Assembly (NCBI GenBank): GCA_029259675.1
Contig: JAJDES010000314.1
Span: 1 to 16,822 of the forward strand
Length of the DNA stretch: 16,822 nt
Origin: Planctomycetota bacterium
Lineage (GTDB): Bacteria; Planctomycetota; UBA1135; GCA-002686595
Direction: 5' to 3'
How positions within the stretch are numbered: position 1 is the first letter of the stretch; the number at the start of each line of letters is the position of its first letter. A model generated the notes under the pieces. That model was not told the origin of the DNA and ran no database searches. It was given only the letters and a program-made list of their open reading frames with translations. This document shows positions 1 to 8,656 of the stretch, piece after piece. The translations under genes were made by a program, and so were the position numbers.

Positions 1-92
1 CCAATAAGGGTCGAAAAATTGCGCTTGTAGATGGAGAAGGCCCCATCGAGAATCTCGCCGACGCTGAGCGGGCGGATGTAGCTGGTTCCCAT
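1..92 (-). CDS. Partial membrane protein, N-terminal 30 residues (RPLSVGEILD type)
   Basis: The reverse strand reads ATG at 92-90 followed by 30 uninterrupted codons to the window edge. The start of the protein is M-G-T-S-Y-I-R-P-L-S-V-G-E-I-L-D-G-A-F and then I-Y-K-R-N-F. This 'RPLxVGEILDxAFxxYxRNF' opening is typical of the amphipathic N-terminus of a family of multi-pass bacterial membrane proteins (glycerophosphoryl diester phosphodiesterase membrane-domain-like), just before the first transmembrane helix. The transmembrane part itself lies outside the window, so the family call rests on the first 30 residues only. No clear Shine-Dalgarno is seen; the region just upstream is an A/T tract. 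It runs in the same direction as the gene at 278-2230, with 185 bp between them, so it could be a downstream member of the same transcript. Confidence 0.6.
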   Translation of the reverse strand, partial: MGTSYIRPLSVGEILDGAFSIYKRNFSTLI

Positions 93-255
93 GGCAAAAA
101 AAGTAAGGGTGCGGGCGAGCTCGGCAATAACACTGACTGCCGGTCCGACAATCTAAGCCCCACACCCCCCGGGCGCTAGCAATCCGGTTCTACCCTTGCC
201 AAGCCGGCAGCCAGATCCACGGCCCGTCACTATTTCTTTTCAATGACGACTTCAA

Positions 256-279
256 AGGGCTTTTCTCGACCCAAGCCCT
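256..279 (-). terminator. Small hairpin overlapping the stop codon of the upstream gene
   Basis: A 7-bp stem (AGGGCTT 256-262 with AAGCCCT 273-279) encloses a 10-nt loop. It overlaps the TAG stop of the leftward gene ending at 278 and is followed on the reverse strand by only a short T stretch. It may be a weak terminator or a 3'-end hairpin. The missing long U-tract keeps confidence low. Confidence 0.25.
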
Positions 280-2230
280 AGAAGGTCAATAGGTTGATCT
301 CTGAGGCCGAAAATTGAACGGGAACGCGCTGAGCCTCGCCTTCGGAGTTGTGCAACACGACCGTGCGAGCATCCTCGCCAACGGCCAGTACGTGCGTATT
401 GCCATCCGTAATACTTGCGTTGGTTGACGAACTGCTCCCTTGGCTCTTGAAGGTCGTCACCATCATGTCGGCTCCAGTCGCATCCAAGACTCGCAAGTGA
501 GTCCATTGGGGATCACCGCCCTCGAGCCGGAAGCGGCAACGCTCCGACACCACAAAGCTCAAGGCCTCCACATCGTCCCCCCATTCATCCAATTCGAATG
601 AAGCGTTCAGGATCCCGTCGCCACCGAAAGTGAGGTGAACGTGCGTTTTGGGTACGCCCTCAATCTCGAAGAATCCGAGCTCATCGGTCGTGACGCTTTT
701 TCCACTGATCCAAGACGAGCCGCTTTCACCACGGCTTGTGACGAGTGACACCGTAACTTGAACATCGGCTAGCGGCAGGCCGCGCCGCGAGCGCACCACC
801 CCGGCAATGCGCTCGTACAAAGCGTCCTCTGGAATGCGCAGAACCAGGTCATCGGTTCCGGCCGGCACGGGATCGGAAGTAATTTGCAACAGGGTCTTTG
901 CGTTCCAAGCGCGAACGACGTAATCGCGCGCCTCCAGCCCGCCAATTTCAAAGCTCCCGTCGCGTTTGGATTGCGAGGGCTGAGTGCTGCCCTGCACCAT
1001 GCCTTCCAAAGTTACAATGGGATAGGAGTTTTGACTGACAGCCGTTGGGTTGTGCGGCGCGACTTTCATCCACTTGACGGGTTTCCCCTGCGCATCCAAA
1101 ACCTTGCCGGAAATGCTGAGCGGCTCCGCTCCAAGCACCAGGCGCTGCATGCCCACTTGACCGCCCGATTCCCGCAGCAAGGACCCGAAGCGCGGGTGAT
1201 GCGCGGGCATCAAACCTTTTTCAACGGCCACCAATGCGGCTTCATCATTGACGTAGCCGTATTCCAATCGAAACGACCCCGACTTGTCTGTTTTGGTCGA
1301 GGCGTTTGCCAGGCGAACCGTTGCGCCCTCGGCCGCCCTCCCGTCTTGGTGCACCACGATCCCCACGATTAATATTTGTTCGTCCTCGCGCTCCGCAAGC
1401 AAGACGATCTCCAAGTTCAGTTGCCCCTCATTACCCAAGGTGCGATAGTCGGTTTCAAATCCGTCGGAAGCTGTTCGCAGGGCCGCGCCCGGCAATTTGG
1501 GCATGGCTTCAAACCGAAAGCTTCCATCCGCCGCAGTCCTGGCTTGGGGATCCACTGTCCTGGTGTGATCCAACGGAATGGGGATTGAGGACAAGTACTC
1601 ATCACGAATCCGGACCGATAAAAGTGCACCCTCCAGCGGTTGCCCGCCCTCGTCGAGCACATGTCCGGCGCAATCCATCCGCTCGGCCACAACAACCAAC
1701 AGCTCTGCCTCCAGTCGGTCGTGCAACAGGTTTCCAGCCATGACCGTCACCCATTCAGGGTCATAGGCAATGACCGTCGAATGACCGCTACCAAGCAATC
1801 GCTCAAGCGTGTCGTGCTGCGCAGCCAATAGGAAACTCCCGTCGGCGGAGCTGATGGTTTCCGTTTCCTTGGAATTCTCCAGGACCAAGCGCAGCCCCGC
1901 TATGGGCGCGCCGTCCAAGCCCAGCACTCGACCTCGAATCTCGGTCGAGATATCTGCGTCCGCCTGTCCTTTGGTCGCATTCGCAACTTGCTCCGCCGCA
2001 CTTGGGGCTACCGGCGACTCCGGCTCAGCTTCTTCAACTGGGAACTCCGCTTGGCGATTACCAATTGAAGGCGCTTGGAGTTCCGTTTCGACGTCCTCGG
2101 CAGAATCCGGCCTTTGCAGCTCACTGGGCTGCGCGACAACCTTTCCGTCTTCGCTGAGGCTTTCGTACCACAGGAACGCTAAGACAGCGGCGACGCAAGC
2201 GGCCGCGATGAGGATGATCGGGTTTTTCAT
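278..2230 (-). CDS. Membrane-anchored protein with five carboxypeptidase-regulatory-like modules
   Basis: A 650-residue protein with an ATG start and a good Shine-Dalgarno (AAGGA) upstream. Residues 1-22 (KNPIILIAAACVAAVLAFLWY) form one hydrophobic segment that is either an uncleaved N-terminal anchor or a signal peptide. Residues 23-95 are acidic and rich in Pro, Ala and Glu, probably a flexible linker. Five beta-sandwich modules of the carboxypeptidase regulatory-like type follow, each opening with a 'xGxVxxxxGxPxxGxxV' strand and closing with '(D/S)GSF': about 97-135, 187-240, 287-322, 372-430 and 475-523. The last ~125 residues have no motif I know. No peptidase residues are present, so the modules probably act in binding or as spacers at the cell surface or in the periplasm. 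Proteins of this design are abundant in Planctomycetes. The neighbours do not clarify its role; it lies 97 bp downstream of the ATP-grasp operon on the same strand. Confidence 0.75.
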   Translation of the reverse strand: MKNPIILIAAACVAAVLAFLWYESLSEDGKVVAQPSELQRPDSAEDVETELQAPSIGNRQAEFPVEEAEPESPVAPSAAEQVANATKGQADADISTEIRGRVLGLDGAPIAGLRLVLENSKETETISSADGSFLLAAQHDTLERLLGSGHSTVIAYDPEWVTVMAGNLLHDRLEAELLVVVAERMDCAGHVLDEGGQPLEGALLSVRIRDEYLSSIPIPLDHTRTVDPQARTAADGSFRFEAMPKLPGAALRTASDGFETDYRTLGNEGQLNLEIVLLAEREDEQILIVGIVVHQDGRAAEGATVRLANASTKTDKSGSFRLEYGYVNDEAALVAVEKGLMPAHHPRFGSLLRESGGQVGMQRLVLGAEPLSISGKVLDAQGKPVKWMKVAPHNPTAVSQNSYPIVTLEGMVQGSTQPSQSKRDGSFEIGGLEARDYVVRAWNAKTLLQITSDPVPAGTDDLVLRIPEDALYERIAGVVRSRRGLPLADVQVTVSLVTSRGESGSSWISGKSVTTDELGFFEIEGVPKTHVHLTFGGDGILNASFELDEWGDDVEALSFVVSERCRFRLEGGDPQWTHLRVLDATGADMMVTTFKSQGSSSSTNASITDGNTHVLAVGEDARTVVLHNSEGEAQRVPVQFSASEINLLTF

Positions 2231-2327
2231 GGATTCCTTTCCGTTCTCGTATGCTTAGCAAGAACTCGAAGCTGCCCATGGCCCAATAGACAGTCGCGCT
2301 CGCCGGGTGCGTGGCGAGCCAAAGTAA

Positions 2328-3572
2328 CTAGGTCGTTACCGAGCCTTGATCCGAACGCCACTTTTGAATGCGGCCCCAGAACAGGTCAGTGAACTCTTCC
2401 CACTCATTTTCGGGGTAGAGCGCATGAACTTTTTGGCGCACGGCGTCTTTGGCTTTGTCAGTGGTGAAAAACTCGTCGATGACTTCGTCCAGATTCCCCA
2501 GATGAGCATCGCAAAACTCTTCGAAACGCTGCGTGTCGAAGTGGGCCTCGACGATTTCGCTGTAGCCTTCCATGCGATCGGCGAAGGAGTCTCTTTCGCG
2601 AGCGACCTTGTAGAACGGGGCCCAATCGGGATTGAGTCGCATGGGCCGGCCCGTGGCCGTGCAGAAGGTGGACCAGCGAATCAAAGCGCCCAACAACCAC
2701 GGGAAGTGATAGTGCAGGGATGTCACCTGTGAGTCGGGGCACGCATTGGCAAAATCAATCGGGTACCAAGTCCCCTTTTGCAGCAGTGCTTCACAGGAAT
2801 TGAAATCCCAACCGAAGAACGCGTTGATGACCAATGTCATTGTGCGCATGTGATCGGCATCCGCGCCCGTGATCGGGTCCTTGGCGACGACGTAGCGATC
2901 GTGCAGGGGAGCGCTTGGGTCGTATTTCATGGGCCGCACCTGGGGGCCGACTCCCAATGCGCGCACAAAGATATCGTGCGGATCCACAGCCTTCTGCAGG
3001 TGCATGATCAGTTCACCGCTATTGTCGTAGGCTTCATTCAAATGATCCGCATTGTCGATGCGACTGACTCCCTTCCATGCACCGCCGTCGTAGGGCTTCA
3101 TGTACATGGGGTAGCCGATCTCAGCGCCGATCTCGCCCAGGTCAAACAACTTGGCGTAGCTCTGCAGCGTGCGCTCAAGGTCGACATTGTCGGCCGATTC
3201 CTTGGGCGGGATGAGCCAGGTTTCGGGCACGGGAAAGCCCAAGTGTTTCAACGCGCAGTAGCTTGTCTGCTTCTCCATAGACTGGAACGTCCACGGATTG
3301 TTGAGCACGTAGGTCTCATCCATAACGATGATCTTTTTGACCCACTCGCGACTCGTGCGATACCAGTGCGCCAAGCGGTCCATGACCAAGTCGTACTGCT
3401 TGTCCTTGTTTAGGGCAAACGGCTGAATCAGGACCCGCTCGACCTCGAAGCTAATCTCATCGCCGCCGATGGGAAGCTTCAGGTCCAGCGTCTTGAGTAT
3501 TTCCTCGTAGCACACCGGCCAACACAGGTCTGCGCCCAGGGAGAGTCCGATACGTTTTTTGATCTTTGCCAT
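2328..3572 (-). CDS. Divergent ATP-grasp family protein
   Basis: 414 residues, ATG start with a Shine-Dalgarno (GAGGA) 6 nt upstream. The ATP-grasp signature is visible although it departs from the other three copies in this locus. The N-terminal domain covers about 1-115. The nucleotide-binding strand and loop 'GYPMYMKPYDGGAWKGV' lie at 153-169, with the expected ATP-binding lysine at K159. The hinge region that is normally E-E reads 'MHLQKAVD' at 190-197. The metal-ligand strand is 'YPIDFANACPD' at 270-280, where D273 and N276 would take the usual Glu/Asn places. About 310-414 is a charged helical tail. The family usually activates a carboxylate as acyl-phosphate and joins it to an amine, thiol or other nucleophile; the substrate here is unknown. 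It is the last gene of the leftward train, 79 bp after the esterase, and may share its transcript. Biotin-carboxylase-type or RimK-type labels would be over-specific. Confidence 0.75.
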   Translation of the reverse strand: MAKIKKRIGLSLGADLCWPVCYEEILKTLDLKLPIGGDEISFEVERVLIQPFALNKDKQYDLVMDRLAHWYRTSREWVKKIIVMDETYVLNNPWTFQSMEKQTSYCALKHLGFPVPETWLIPPKESADNVDLERTLQSYAKLFDLGEIGAEIGYPMYMKPYDGGAWKGVSRIDNADHLNEAYDNSGELIMHLQKAVDPHDIFVRALGVGPQVRPMKYDPSAPLHDRYVVAKDPITGADADHMRTMTLVINAFFGWDFNSCEALLQKGTWYPIDFANACPDSQVTSLHYHFPWLLGALIRWSTFCTATGRPMRLNPDWAPFYKVARERDSFADRMEGYSEIVEAHFDTQRFEEFCDAHLGNLDEVIDEFFTTDKAKDAVRQKVHALYPENEWEEFTDLFWGRIQKWRSDQGSVTT

Positions 3573-3615
3573 GCTTATCCTCTACCTTAGCGCTGAACTC
3601 CGGAAGCCCGCAATC

Positions 3616-3633
3616 TCGGCGCCGAAACGCCGA
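3616..3633 (-). other. Intercistronic hairpin between esterase and ATP-grasp gene
   Basis: TCGGCG (3616-3621) and CGCCGA (3628-3633) form a 6-bp G/C-rich stem with a 6-nt loop in the 79-bp gap after the esterase stop. It has no T-tract, so a transcript-stabilising or attenuating hairpin is more plausible than a full terminator. Seen only as base complementarity. Confidence 0.3.
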
Positions 3634-3651
3634 ACCAAGCGCTCGCGGCCC

Positions 3652-4788
3652 TCATTCGTAGACCATCCATAGTGGACCTGGGAAAATCCAAGAGAGACCC
3701 TCGCGCAAACGATCGCGCCAGTTCTCCCAGTTGTGCCCGTCGCGCACTTCCGACCAGCGCACGGACATCCCCGTTTCCTGCAACAGCGGGACCATCGAGC
3801 GATTCTCGTAAATCAGGGATTCGTAGGTGCCGCAGGACAAATAAACCTTGTCCACCGGCCGTCCCGGGTCGGCGCGAAATGCGTTCACGAACGGAACGAT
3901 GGGATCGAAGGCCGGGCCGCGTTGGTGTTCGCCGATGTCCGTAAAGGCGAAGGAACCCGAGCACAGCAGAAGGTTGCCGAAGACTCCCGGATTGCGCCAC
4001 GCGGTGGACAGTGAAGCCACGGCGCCGAAGCTCGCGCCCATGAGGGCCCGCGCCGAAGGAGTTCCCACCAGGGGGTAGAGCTGCTCCATCTCGGGCACCA
4101 ACTCGCCCGCCAAAAACTTGGCGTGATTCTCATCATCCGCGTACTCGTGCATGCGATTCGGCGATTGCGTCAATGCCGCAATCAGGGGCGGAATCTCAAG
4201 TCGGTGAATCAAGTTATCCAGCGCGGTCTGCAATTCGGCAAAGCGCAGGAAATCGAATCCATCGTGCACGATCAGGAGCGGATAACGGCGCGAGCTGTGG
4301 AAGCGCGCAGGCAAATACACCTGGTAATCGCGTTGCTCACCGAAGGCCTTCGACTTGATGCTGTGCTCGGCAATCGTACCCGGGCGCGCTTCGCTGTCTT
4401 CAAGGGTCCAATCGGGTCGCTCGTGTCCTTCTCCGTGAACGACGGAATTGGCCCCGAAAGGATCGAGCGCCAAATGCGGATTGAGCGGATCCTTCAGCAA
4501 CTGCCGCCGGCCGTGCTGAATGACTTCAAGCTTGTATTCAACACGCGAGCGCTCGGGCAGCTCCATGTGCAGGAACCAAATGTCCGTTCCGTGCACACAT
4601 GTAAAGGGCATGGCCGATTCGAGGCTGTAGATCCAATGCCGCAGGTTGACCTCGTCGGCATGACCGCGCCACACAAAGGTGACCTTGGTCCCATCGACAA
4701 TGGGAAACTCATTCTCCGCCAGGAAGGCGTCGACTTCGGCCGAATCCAGCTGACTGGCCGTCTGCAATTCTCCAATTACTAAAGTCAC
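3652..4788 (-). CDS. Enterochelin esterase (Fes)-like alpha/beta hydrolase
   Basis: 378 residues, read from a GTG that overlaps the preceding stop by four bases (GTGA), which indicates translational coupling to the S51-like gene. Residues ~25-125 look like the immunoglobulin-like N-terminal domain of Fes-type enzymes (KVTFVWRG, WIYSLE, W-F-L-H-M-E-L-P, YKLEV, DPLNPHLALDPFGANSVV). The esterase-D type domain starts near 150 (YQVYLPARF, YPLLIVHDGFDF 169-180). The nucleophile elbow is G251-A-S253-F-G255. H352 in 'RDGHNWENW' is the likely catalytic histidine, and E323 in 'CGTYES' is a candidate acid. Relatives hydrolyse siderophore trilactones or other esters in the cytoplasm. No siderophore synthesis genes are visible here, so the substrate is more likely the product of the neighbouring ATP-grasp enzymes. 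The fold call is firm; the substrate is not. Confidence 0.8.
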   Translation of the reverse strand: MTLVIGELQTASQLDSAEVDAFLAENEFPIVDGTKVTFVWRGHADEVNLRHWIYSLESAMPFTCVHGTDIWFLHMELPERSRVEYKLEVIQHGRRQLLKDPLNPHLALDPFGANSVVHGEGHERPDWTLEDSEARPGTIAEHSIKSKAFGEQRDYQVYLPARFHSSRRYPLLIVHDGFDFLRFAELQTALDNLIHRLEIPPLIAALTQSPNRMHEYADDENHAKFLAGELVPEMEQLYPLVGTPSARALMGASFGAVASLSTAWRNPGVFGNLLLCSGSFAFTDIGEHQRGPAFDPIVPFVNAFRADPGRPVDKVYLSCGTYESLIYENRSMVPLLQETGMSVRWSEVRDGHNWENWRDRLREGLSWIFPGPLWMVYE

Positions 4789-5726
4789 ACTGCACTTCCT
4801 TCCAATTCGCCACAGTCACTCAGCACGCGCGTTCCGGCGCCGAGTTTCAATTCGCTGCCGTTCCAATCAATGCGCGACTCCCTGTCCAAGGCCACGCAAC
4901 GGGCCGGCGCAAAGCGTCGGGCAAAAAGCGCCACACGCGCGCCATCGTCCAAGCGCAGTCGTTTTTTGGCATGGGGCAAGGGCACGACTCCCGGTACACA
5001 TCCCAGACCGACCTCGAGCACCTCTGCGTTGCCGGCCCCCTGGGGCGGACTGTCGTGAAAGAGAACAATTCGCTCGGAAAGCACCATGGCCCCCGCCGAC
5101 CAGGCAATCACCGGCCGATCCCCCCACAACTCCATCAAGCCCAGAAGCCGCAAACGATTGAGCAAGATGGCCACGTGCCCGCCGGCGATGCACAAAGCTT
5201 CCGCGCCGTTCAATTCGCGTTCCAATTCTTCGCGGTGGCGCATGACCTCGGGCCGTTCCAAGGGTCGCATTCGCTGTTCAAAGTCGGCGTGAACTGCCAA
5301 CACGCGCTTCAAATGATGTGCGTCCAGGTTGCGCAGGGCCAAAATGGCGTGATCAATCTCCGGCCCGTAGAGATCCGGCAGAGCCGACTCGTTGTTTTCC
5401 ACCGCCGACAATAACTCGCGCGCAGCCAAGTGCGCATGGGCCAAGCGTTGCCGGTACAGCTCCTGCAACAGGCGCATGGCGTCGTGTCGCTCGCGCATGG
5501 CCTCAAAAAGCTCGGGGTCGCGCTTGAAGACCTCTTCGATGCGACCGTAAAGACGCAAATTGGTTGTGCGGCCACCTAAGTGCTCGCTCAGTTCCAAATC
5601 TTCCGGTTCGCGCTCTTCCCAACCGGCCGTAATCGCCGCGATCGGTCCCACAATTCCAAGCGAATCAATCGTGCGCTTGAGAGTCGGAGCCGTTCGTTGG
5701 GGCCCGAGAAATACAATTTGGCTCAT
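4785..5726 (-). CDS. Peptidase S51 (cyanophycinase/peptidase E)-like protein
   Basis: 313 residues, ATG start sharing its A with the TGA of the ATP-grasp gene before it (TGATG), and ending inside the GTG start of the esterase. The nucleophile strand-turn 'VIAWSAGAMVL' (206-216, Ser210) preceded by 'ALCIAGGHVAILL' (177-189) matches the class-I glutamine-amidotransferase-like fold used by S51 serine peptidases such as peptidase E and cyanophycinase. D225 ('LFHDSPP'), 15 residues after the serine as in peptidase E, and H252 ('PLPHAKKRL') are candidate triad partners. Between the first strand (MSQIVFLGPQ, ITAGWEERE) and the serine lies an extra ~100-residue charged helical stretch (about 65-175) that compact S51 enzymes lack. 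Family members cut Asp/beta-Asp-containing dipeptides. Here it may trim or recycle the product of the adjacent ligases, which is inference. Confidence 0.72.
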   Translation of the reverse strand: MSQIVFLGPQRTAPTLKRTIDSLGIVGPIAAITAGWEEREPEDLELSEHLGGRTTNLRLYGRIEEVFKRDPELFEAMRERHDAMRLLQELYRQRLAHAHLAARELLSAVENNESALPDLYGPEIDHAILALRNLDAHHLKRVLAVHADFEQRMRPLERPEVMRHREELERELNGAEALCIAGGHVAILLNRLRLLGLMELWGDRPVIAWSAGAMVLSERIVLFHDSPPQGAGNAEVLEVGLGCVPGVVPLPHAKKRLRLDDGARVALFARRFAPARCVALDRESRIDWNGSELKLGAGTRVLSDCGELEGSAV

Positions 5727-6943
5727 CAGCTAGCTTGAATCACGAATTCGTTGGAGACGGCATCCGCCATTTCCAAAGTAAAACCCAAATCCGGGTGACG
5801 CACGACGATCCAACCATCGCCGGAGACCACCTTGCGGTAATCCCGCCGGGGCTGGCCGATGGGCGTCAAGTCTATGTGGGCGACATGCTCGCCGTAGCGT
5901 CCGAGAACGGATTGGAGACCGTCGTACTTGCGAACAATGCCGTTGCCCTTGGCGCGCTTGAAAACCACCGCGGCGTTGTACGGCTTGCTCGTGTCCTGGG
6001 ACATGCGTCCGTAGCACACCCCCTCGGCCCAGCCGCGGAACAGATCCACATCGGCTGCATAGTTCATCACGTGGGTCAAGTGCCCACCCGGCGCGCGCGC
6101 GCCGATCTCGCCGAAGACGGCCTCGCCGGATTCGGTTCGAAACCACTCCATGTGAGCGAAACCGGAACCGTACCCGAGCGCCTTGAGCACGGAGAGCCCG
6201 AGCTCACAACCGATCGCGATCTCCGGAGCATCGGTATCGCGCAAACAAATGGCCTGGGGACTGATCCACGGATTCTGGCGCGAAACCAAGGGATTGGGGC
6301 GATACCAAGCAACATTGTGGAAGAGCACATCCCCGTCACCGAGCACCGTGTCGAAGGTGTATTCCTCGCCCTGAATGAATTCCTCCACGCTGACTTCATC
6401 AACGTGATCCATAACTTTCAGCGCGTCCTCCAAATCGCCCGCTTCCTGCAGCCGATAGGTGTCCGCCGAGCCCGCGCCCGCGATGGGCTTGATGATCAAC
6501 GGGTAGCCGATCTCCTCCGCTGCCGCGCGGCATTCCGCTTTCGTTTTGGCCCGCGAATGCTTGGGAGTGCGCAAACCGGCGCGATCCAAGACTTCCTTCA
6601 TCGAAACTTTGTCACGAAAGGGAATCGTCGCTTCGACAGGCAGGCCGGGCACGCCGATCTTTTCGCGAATGCGCGCGGCCAAAACCATGCCGGGTTCCCA
6701 AAGGCATTCAACGCGATCAATGGTTGTGCCACCGACCCACTTGGCCACCTCCTCGGCAACGGCATCTTCATCCCAAAGGTCGCGCACCTGCAAGTATTGG
6801 GAAACGGCCGAAGCAGCCTTTTCCGGTAAGGCGCCGCGCGGTTGGTCGCCGACGCCGAACACGCGCGCGCCCACTTCGGCCAAGCCGTGCGTGAACAGGG
6901 GCATGTCGTCCGGGAAGCCCGGCGAGATCATGATGACGTTCAT
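5726..6943 (-). CDS. ATP-grasp carboxylate ligase (paralogue 2)
   Basis: 405 residues, ATG start with only a weak purine-rich AGAG upstream. Domains run in normal ATP-grasp order: an N-terminal Rossmann-like domain (MNVIMISPGF, ending near 105), the first substrate/ATP lysine region 'FRDKVSMKEVL' (109-119), the strand 'YPLIIKPIAGAGSADT' (147-162, K152), the adenine hinge 'VEEFIQGEEYTFD' (186-198, E187-E188), then the metal ligands E266 in 'AHMEWF' and E279 in 'FGEIGARAPGG' with R283 and the following glycines. All catalytic positions look intact. The protein should form an acyl-phosphate and couple it to an amine or similar nucleophile; the substrate is unknown. It shares the 'HMEWF...E(I/V)xxRxPG' core with the genes at 6995-8233 and 10717-11937, so the three are paralogues. 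It overlaps the S51-like gene by 1 bp and follows its paralogue after 51 bp. Confidence 0.88.
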   Translation of the reverse strand: MNVIMISPGFPDDMPLFTHGLAEVGARVFGVGDQPRGALPEKAASAVSQYLQVRDLWDEDAVAEEVAKWVGGTTIDRVECLWEPGMVLAARIREKIGVPGLPVEATIPFRDKVSMKEVLDRAGLRTPKHSRAKTKAECRAAAEEIGYPLIIKPIAGAGSADTYRLQEAGDLEDALKVMDHVDEVSVEEFIQGEEYTFDTVLGDGDVLFHNVAWYRPNPLVSRQNPWISPQAICLRDTDAPEIAIGCELGLSVLKALGYGSGFAHMEWFRTESGEAVFGEIGARAPGGHLTHVMNYAADVDLFRGWAEGVCYGRMSQDTSKPYNAAVVFKRAKGNGIVRKYDGLQSVLGRYGEHVAHIDLTPIGQPRRDYRKVVSGDGWIVVRHPDLGFTLEMADAVSNEFVIQAS

Positions 6944-6994
6944 TTGATTTGCTCTATTAGCTAAGGCGCCTGTTTAAACCTTGGAAGATGCGAT

Positions 6995-8233
6995 TCAACT
7001 GAGCTTAACACGAACGCTTTGGAGCAACTTGCGCAAGCCGTCTTCCACCACCGAGGTTTCGGGGTGGCGAAGAATGACAAAGCCCTCGCCCTCATAGCTC
7101 GAAGCTTGGGCCTGCCCGGGTTTGGGTATGCGCGCCTCAACAATCAAGTCGCCCAACTCGGCTTTCAACTCATCCAAGCCCTCAACGGCGGCCACTTGCC
7201 CGGCGCCGCGTTTGCCGCTGCCCTGGCCGCGCAAGAACACGGCCCCGCAGGCGTAGCGTCGTTCGGGAACTTCAAACTCCTCGTGCACAATCAAGTGCGC
7301 CCAGGCGCGGTAAAAGTCCAAGTCGTGGGCGTAGGACATGAGCGTGGTGAATTGTGCGCCGGGCGGACGCGCGGCGACTTCCGAGATGGCAATGCTGCCG
7401 TCGGTGCGCCGAAACCACTCCATGTGCGTTAGGCCCGTGACCATGCCCAGCGCATCGAGACAGCGCTTGCCCGCGGCGCGAATGTCGTCGAATTCGGGCG
7501 TGTCCACCTCCCTGGGCAAGAACACGCACCACTGAATCCAAGGCGACTCCATCACTTCCAAAGGCGTCGGGTAGTAACGCGAGATGGAATGAAAGATGTG
7601 CTCGCCGTTCAAACTGACCGAATCGAAAGAGTGCTCGCGGCCCTGGATGAATTCCTCCAAAAGAACCGGCTGTTCAGCGCTGGGCCGCATGCTGCGCACA
7701 CCGCCCGTCAGCTCCTCTTCATTATTGACGCGGAAAGTATTCTTGGCCCCCGCTCCGGCCGGCGGCTTCACCACCAACGGGAAACCCGATTCCCTGCCAA
7801 AGGCCAGGGCCTCGTCCAAGTTTGTGGCCAAACCGTGCCTCGCGCACGGGACCTCGGCCTTGCGCATGACATCCTTCATGCGCGCCTTGTCGCGAAAGTT
7901 TTGGGCGGTCCCGACCGCCATGCCGCGAATGCGGAGCTTTTCGCGCACTTGCGCCAGCGGCACTTGCAACTGCTCGAGAATGCCCACGAGCCGATCCACT
8001 TGCCCGCCCATCTGAGGTGCGATCTCACGCACACCCTGCTCCAACGACTCTGCATCGAGAGCATCGCCAATGCGGGCGTAAGCGGCAATTTTTCGCCGCA
8101 AATCCGAAGGAAGCTTTTCAATCGGCTCCTGACTGAGGATCCCCAGGCGCGTGTCGGGCAAAGACGCGGCCGCGCGCACGAAACGCATCGTGGTCTCCAT
8201 GCCGTAGGGCACGACGAAGATGGCGTTGGACAT
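6995..8233 (-). CDS. ATP-grasp carboxylate ligase (paralogue 1), first gene of the operon
   Basis: 412 residues, ATG start with no convincing Shine-Dalgarno, so the start is supported mainly by the N-terminal strand 'NAIFVVPYGMETTMRF'. The ATP-grasp core is intact: 'FRDKARMKDVM' (113-123), 'FPLVVKPPAGAGAKNTF' (151-167, K156), hinge 'LLEEFIQGREHSFD' (191-204, E193-E194), E272 in 'THMEWF', and E285 with R289 in 'SEVAARPPGAQ'. The N-terminal domain is more divergent than in the other two paralogues, notably a basic 'RRKIAAYARIG' stretch around 46-56. That domain often contributes to substrate choice, so this copy may act on a different substrate. The gene heads the leftward train and diverges from glgA across a 719-bp gap, the natural place for its promoter. 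Confidence 0.87.
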   Translation of the reverse strand: MSNAIFVVPYGMETTMRFVRAAASLPDTRLGILSQEPIEKLPSDLRRKIAAYARIGDALDAESLEQGVREIAPQMGGQVDRLVGILEQLQVPLAQVREKLRIRGMAVGTAQNFRDKARMKDVMRKAEVPCARHGLATNLDEALAFGRESGFPLVVKPPAGAGAKNTFRVNNEEELTGGVRSMRPSAEQPVLLEEFIQGREHSFDSVSLNGEHIFHSISRYYPTPLEVMESPWIQWCVFLPREVDTPEFDDIRAAGKRCLDALGMVTGLTHMEWFRRTDGSIAISEVAARPPGAQFTTLMSYAHDLDFYRAWAHLIVHEEFEVPERRYACGAVFLRGQGSGKRGAGQVAAVEGLDELKAELGDLIVEARIPKPGQAQASSYEGEGFVILRHPETSVVEDGLRKLLQSVRVKLS

Positions 8234-8656
8234 GATCGAGATCTTTGGGACTCACCCGTTTCCGCCCTCCGCCTGCCGGCGAGGTTTGGACTTTCGGCCC
8301 GCGAATTCAGTCGCCGTTTTGAAAAGGCGCCCTCGCTCGGGGACTGCAGGTGATAGGTGCGGTGGTGGAAGCGCTGCTCGCTCGTTGGAAAGTCGCGACG
8401 TGACAGAGCCAGCAAACCGCCGCGCGCGCGAATCAACTCCCACCACATCCCAGCTTCGGATCCGTCATCCGCGCAGGGCTCGGCCCTGGCCCGACGGTCG
8501 AAAATGGTCGCTTGGGAGCGCGCCCCGGCGACTCACCGGAATCTAGGCACCGGAAAGTCGCAAAAGCTGCTCCGCGCGCGAGGGAGCTCCTTGGCTGAAG
8601 GCCGCGCGTGCAGGATATCCCCTGCCCCGTAGCGTCGCCAGGGCCACAATCAAAGG

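Noticed and set aside
3652..4788. Siderophore (enterobactin) utilisation gene
   Set aside because: Only the fold is shared with Fes. No NRPS, TonB receptor or iron transport gene is in the window, so a siderophore role is not supported.
5735..6829. 364-codon rightward reading frame opposite the ATP-grasp gene
   Set aside because: It mirrors an intact ATP-grasp gene with all catalytic motifs, has no recognisable domain, and arises from G/C-biased codon use on the other strand.
4785..8233. Cyanophycin synthesis and degradation locus
   Set aside because: None of the ATP-grasp proteins has the size or fused Mur-ligase domain of cyanophycin synthetase, and the S51-like protein has a large insertion. 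Only a loose analogy is justified.
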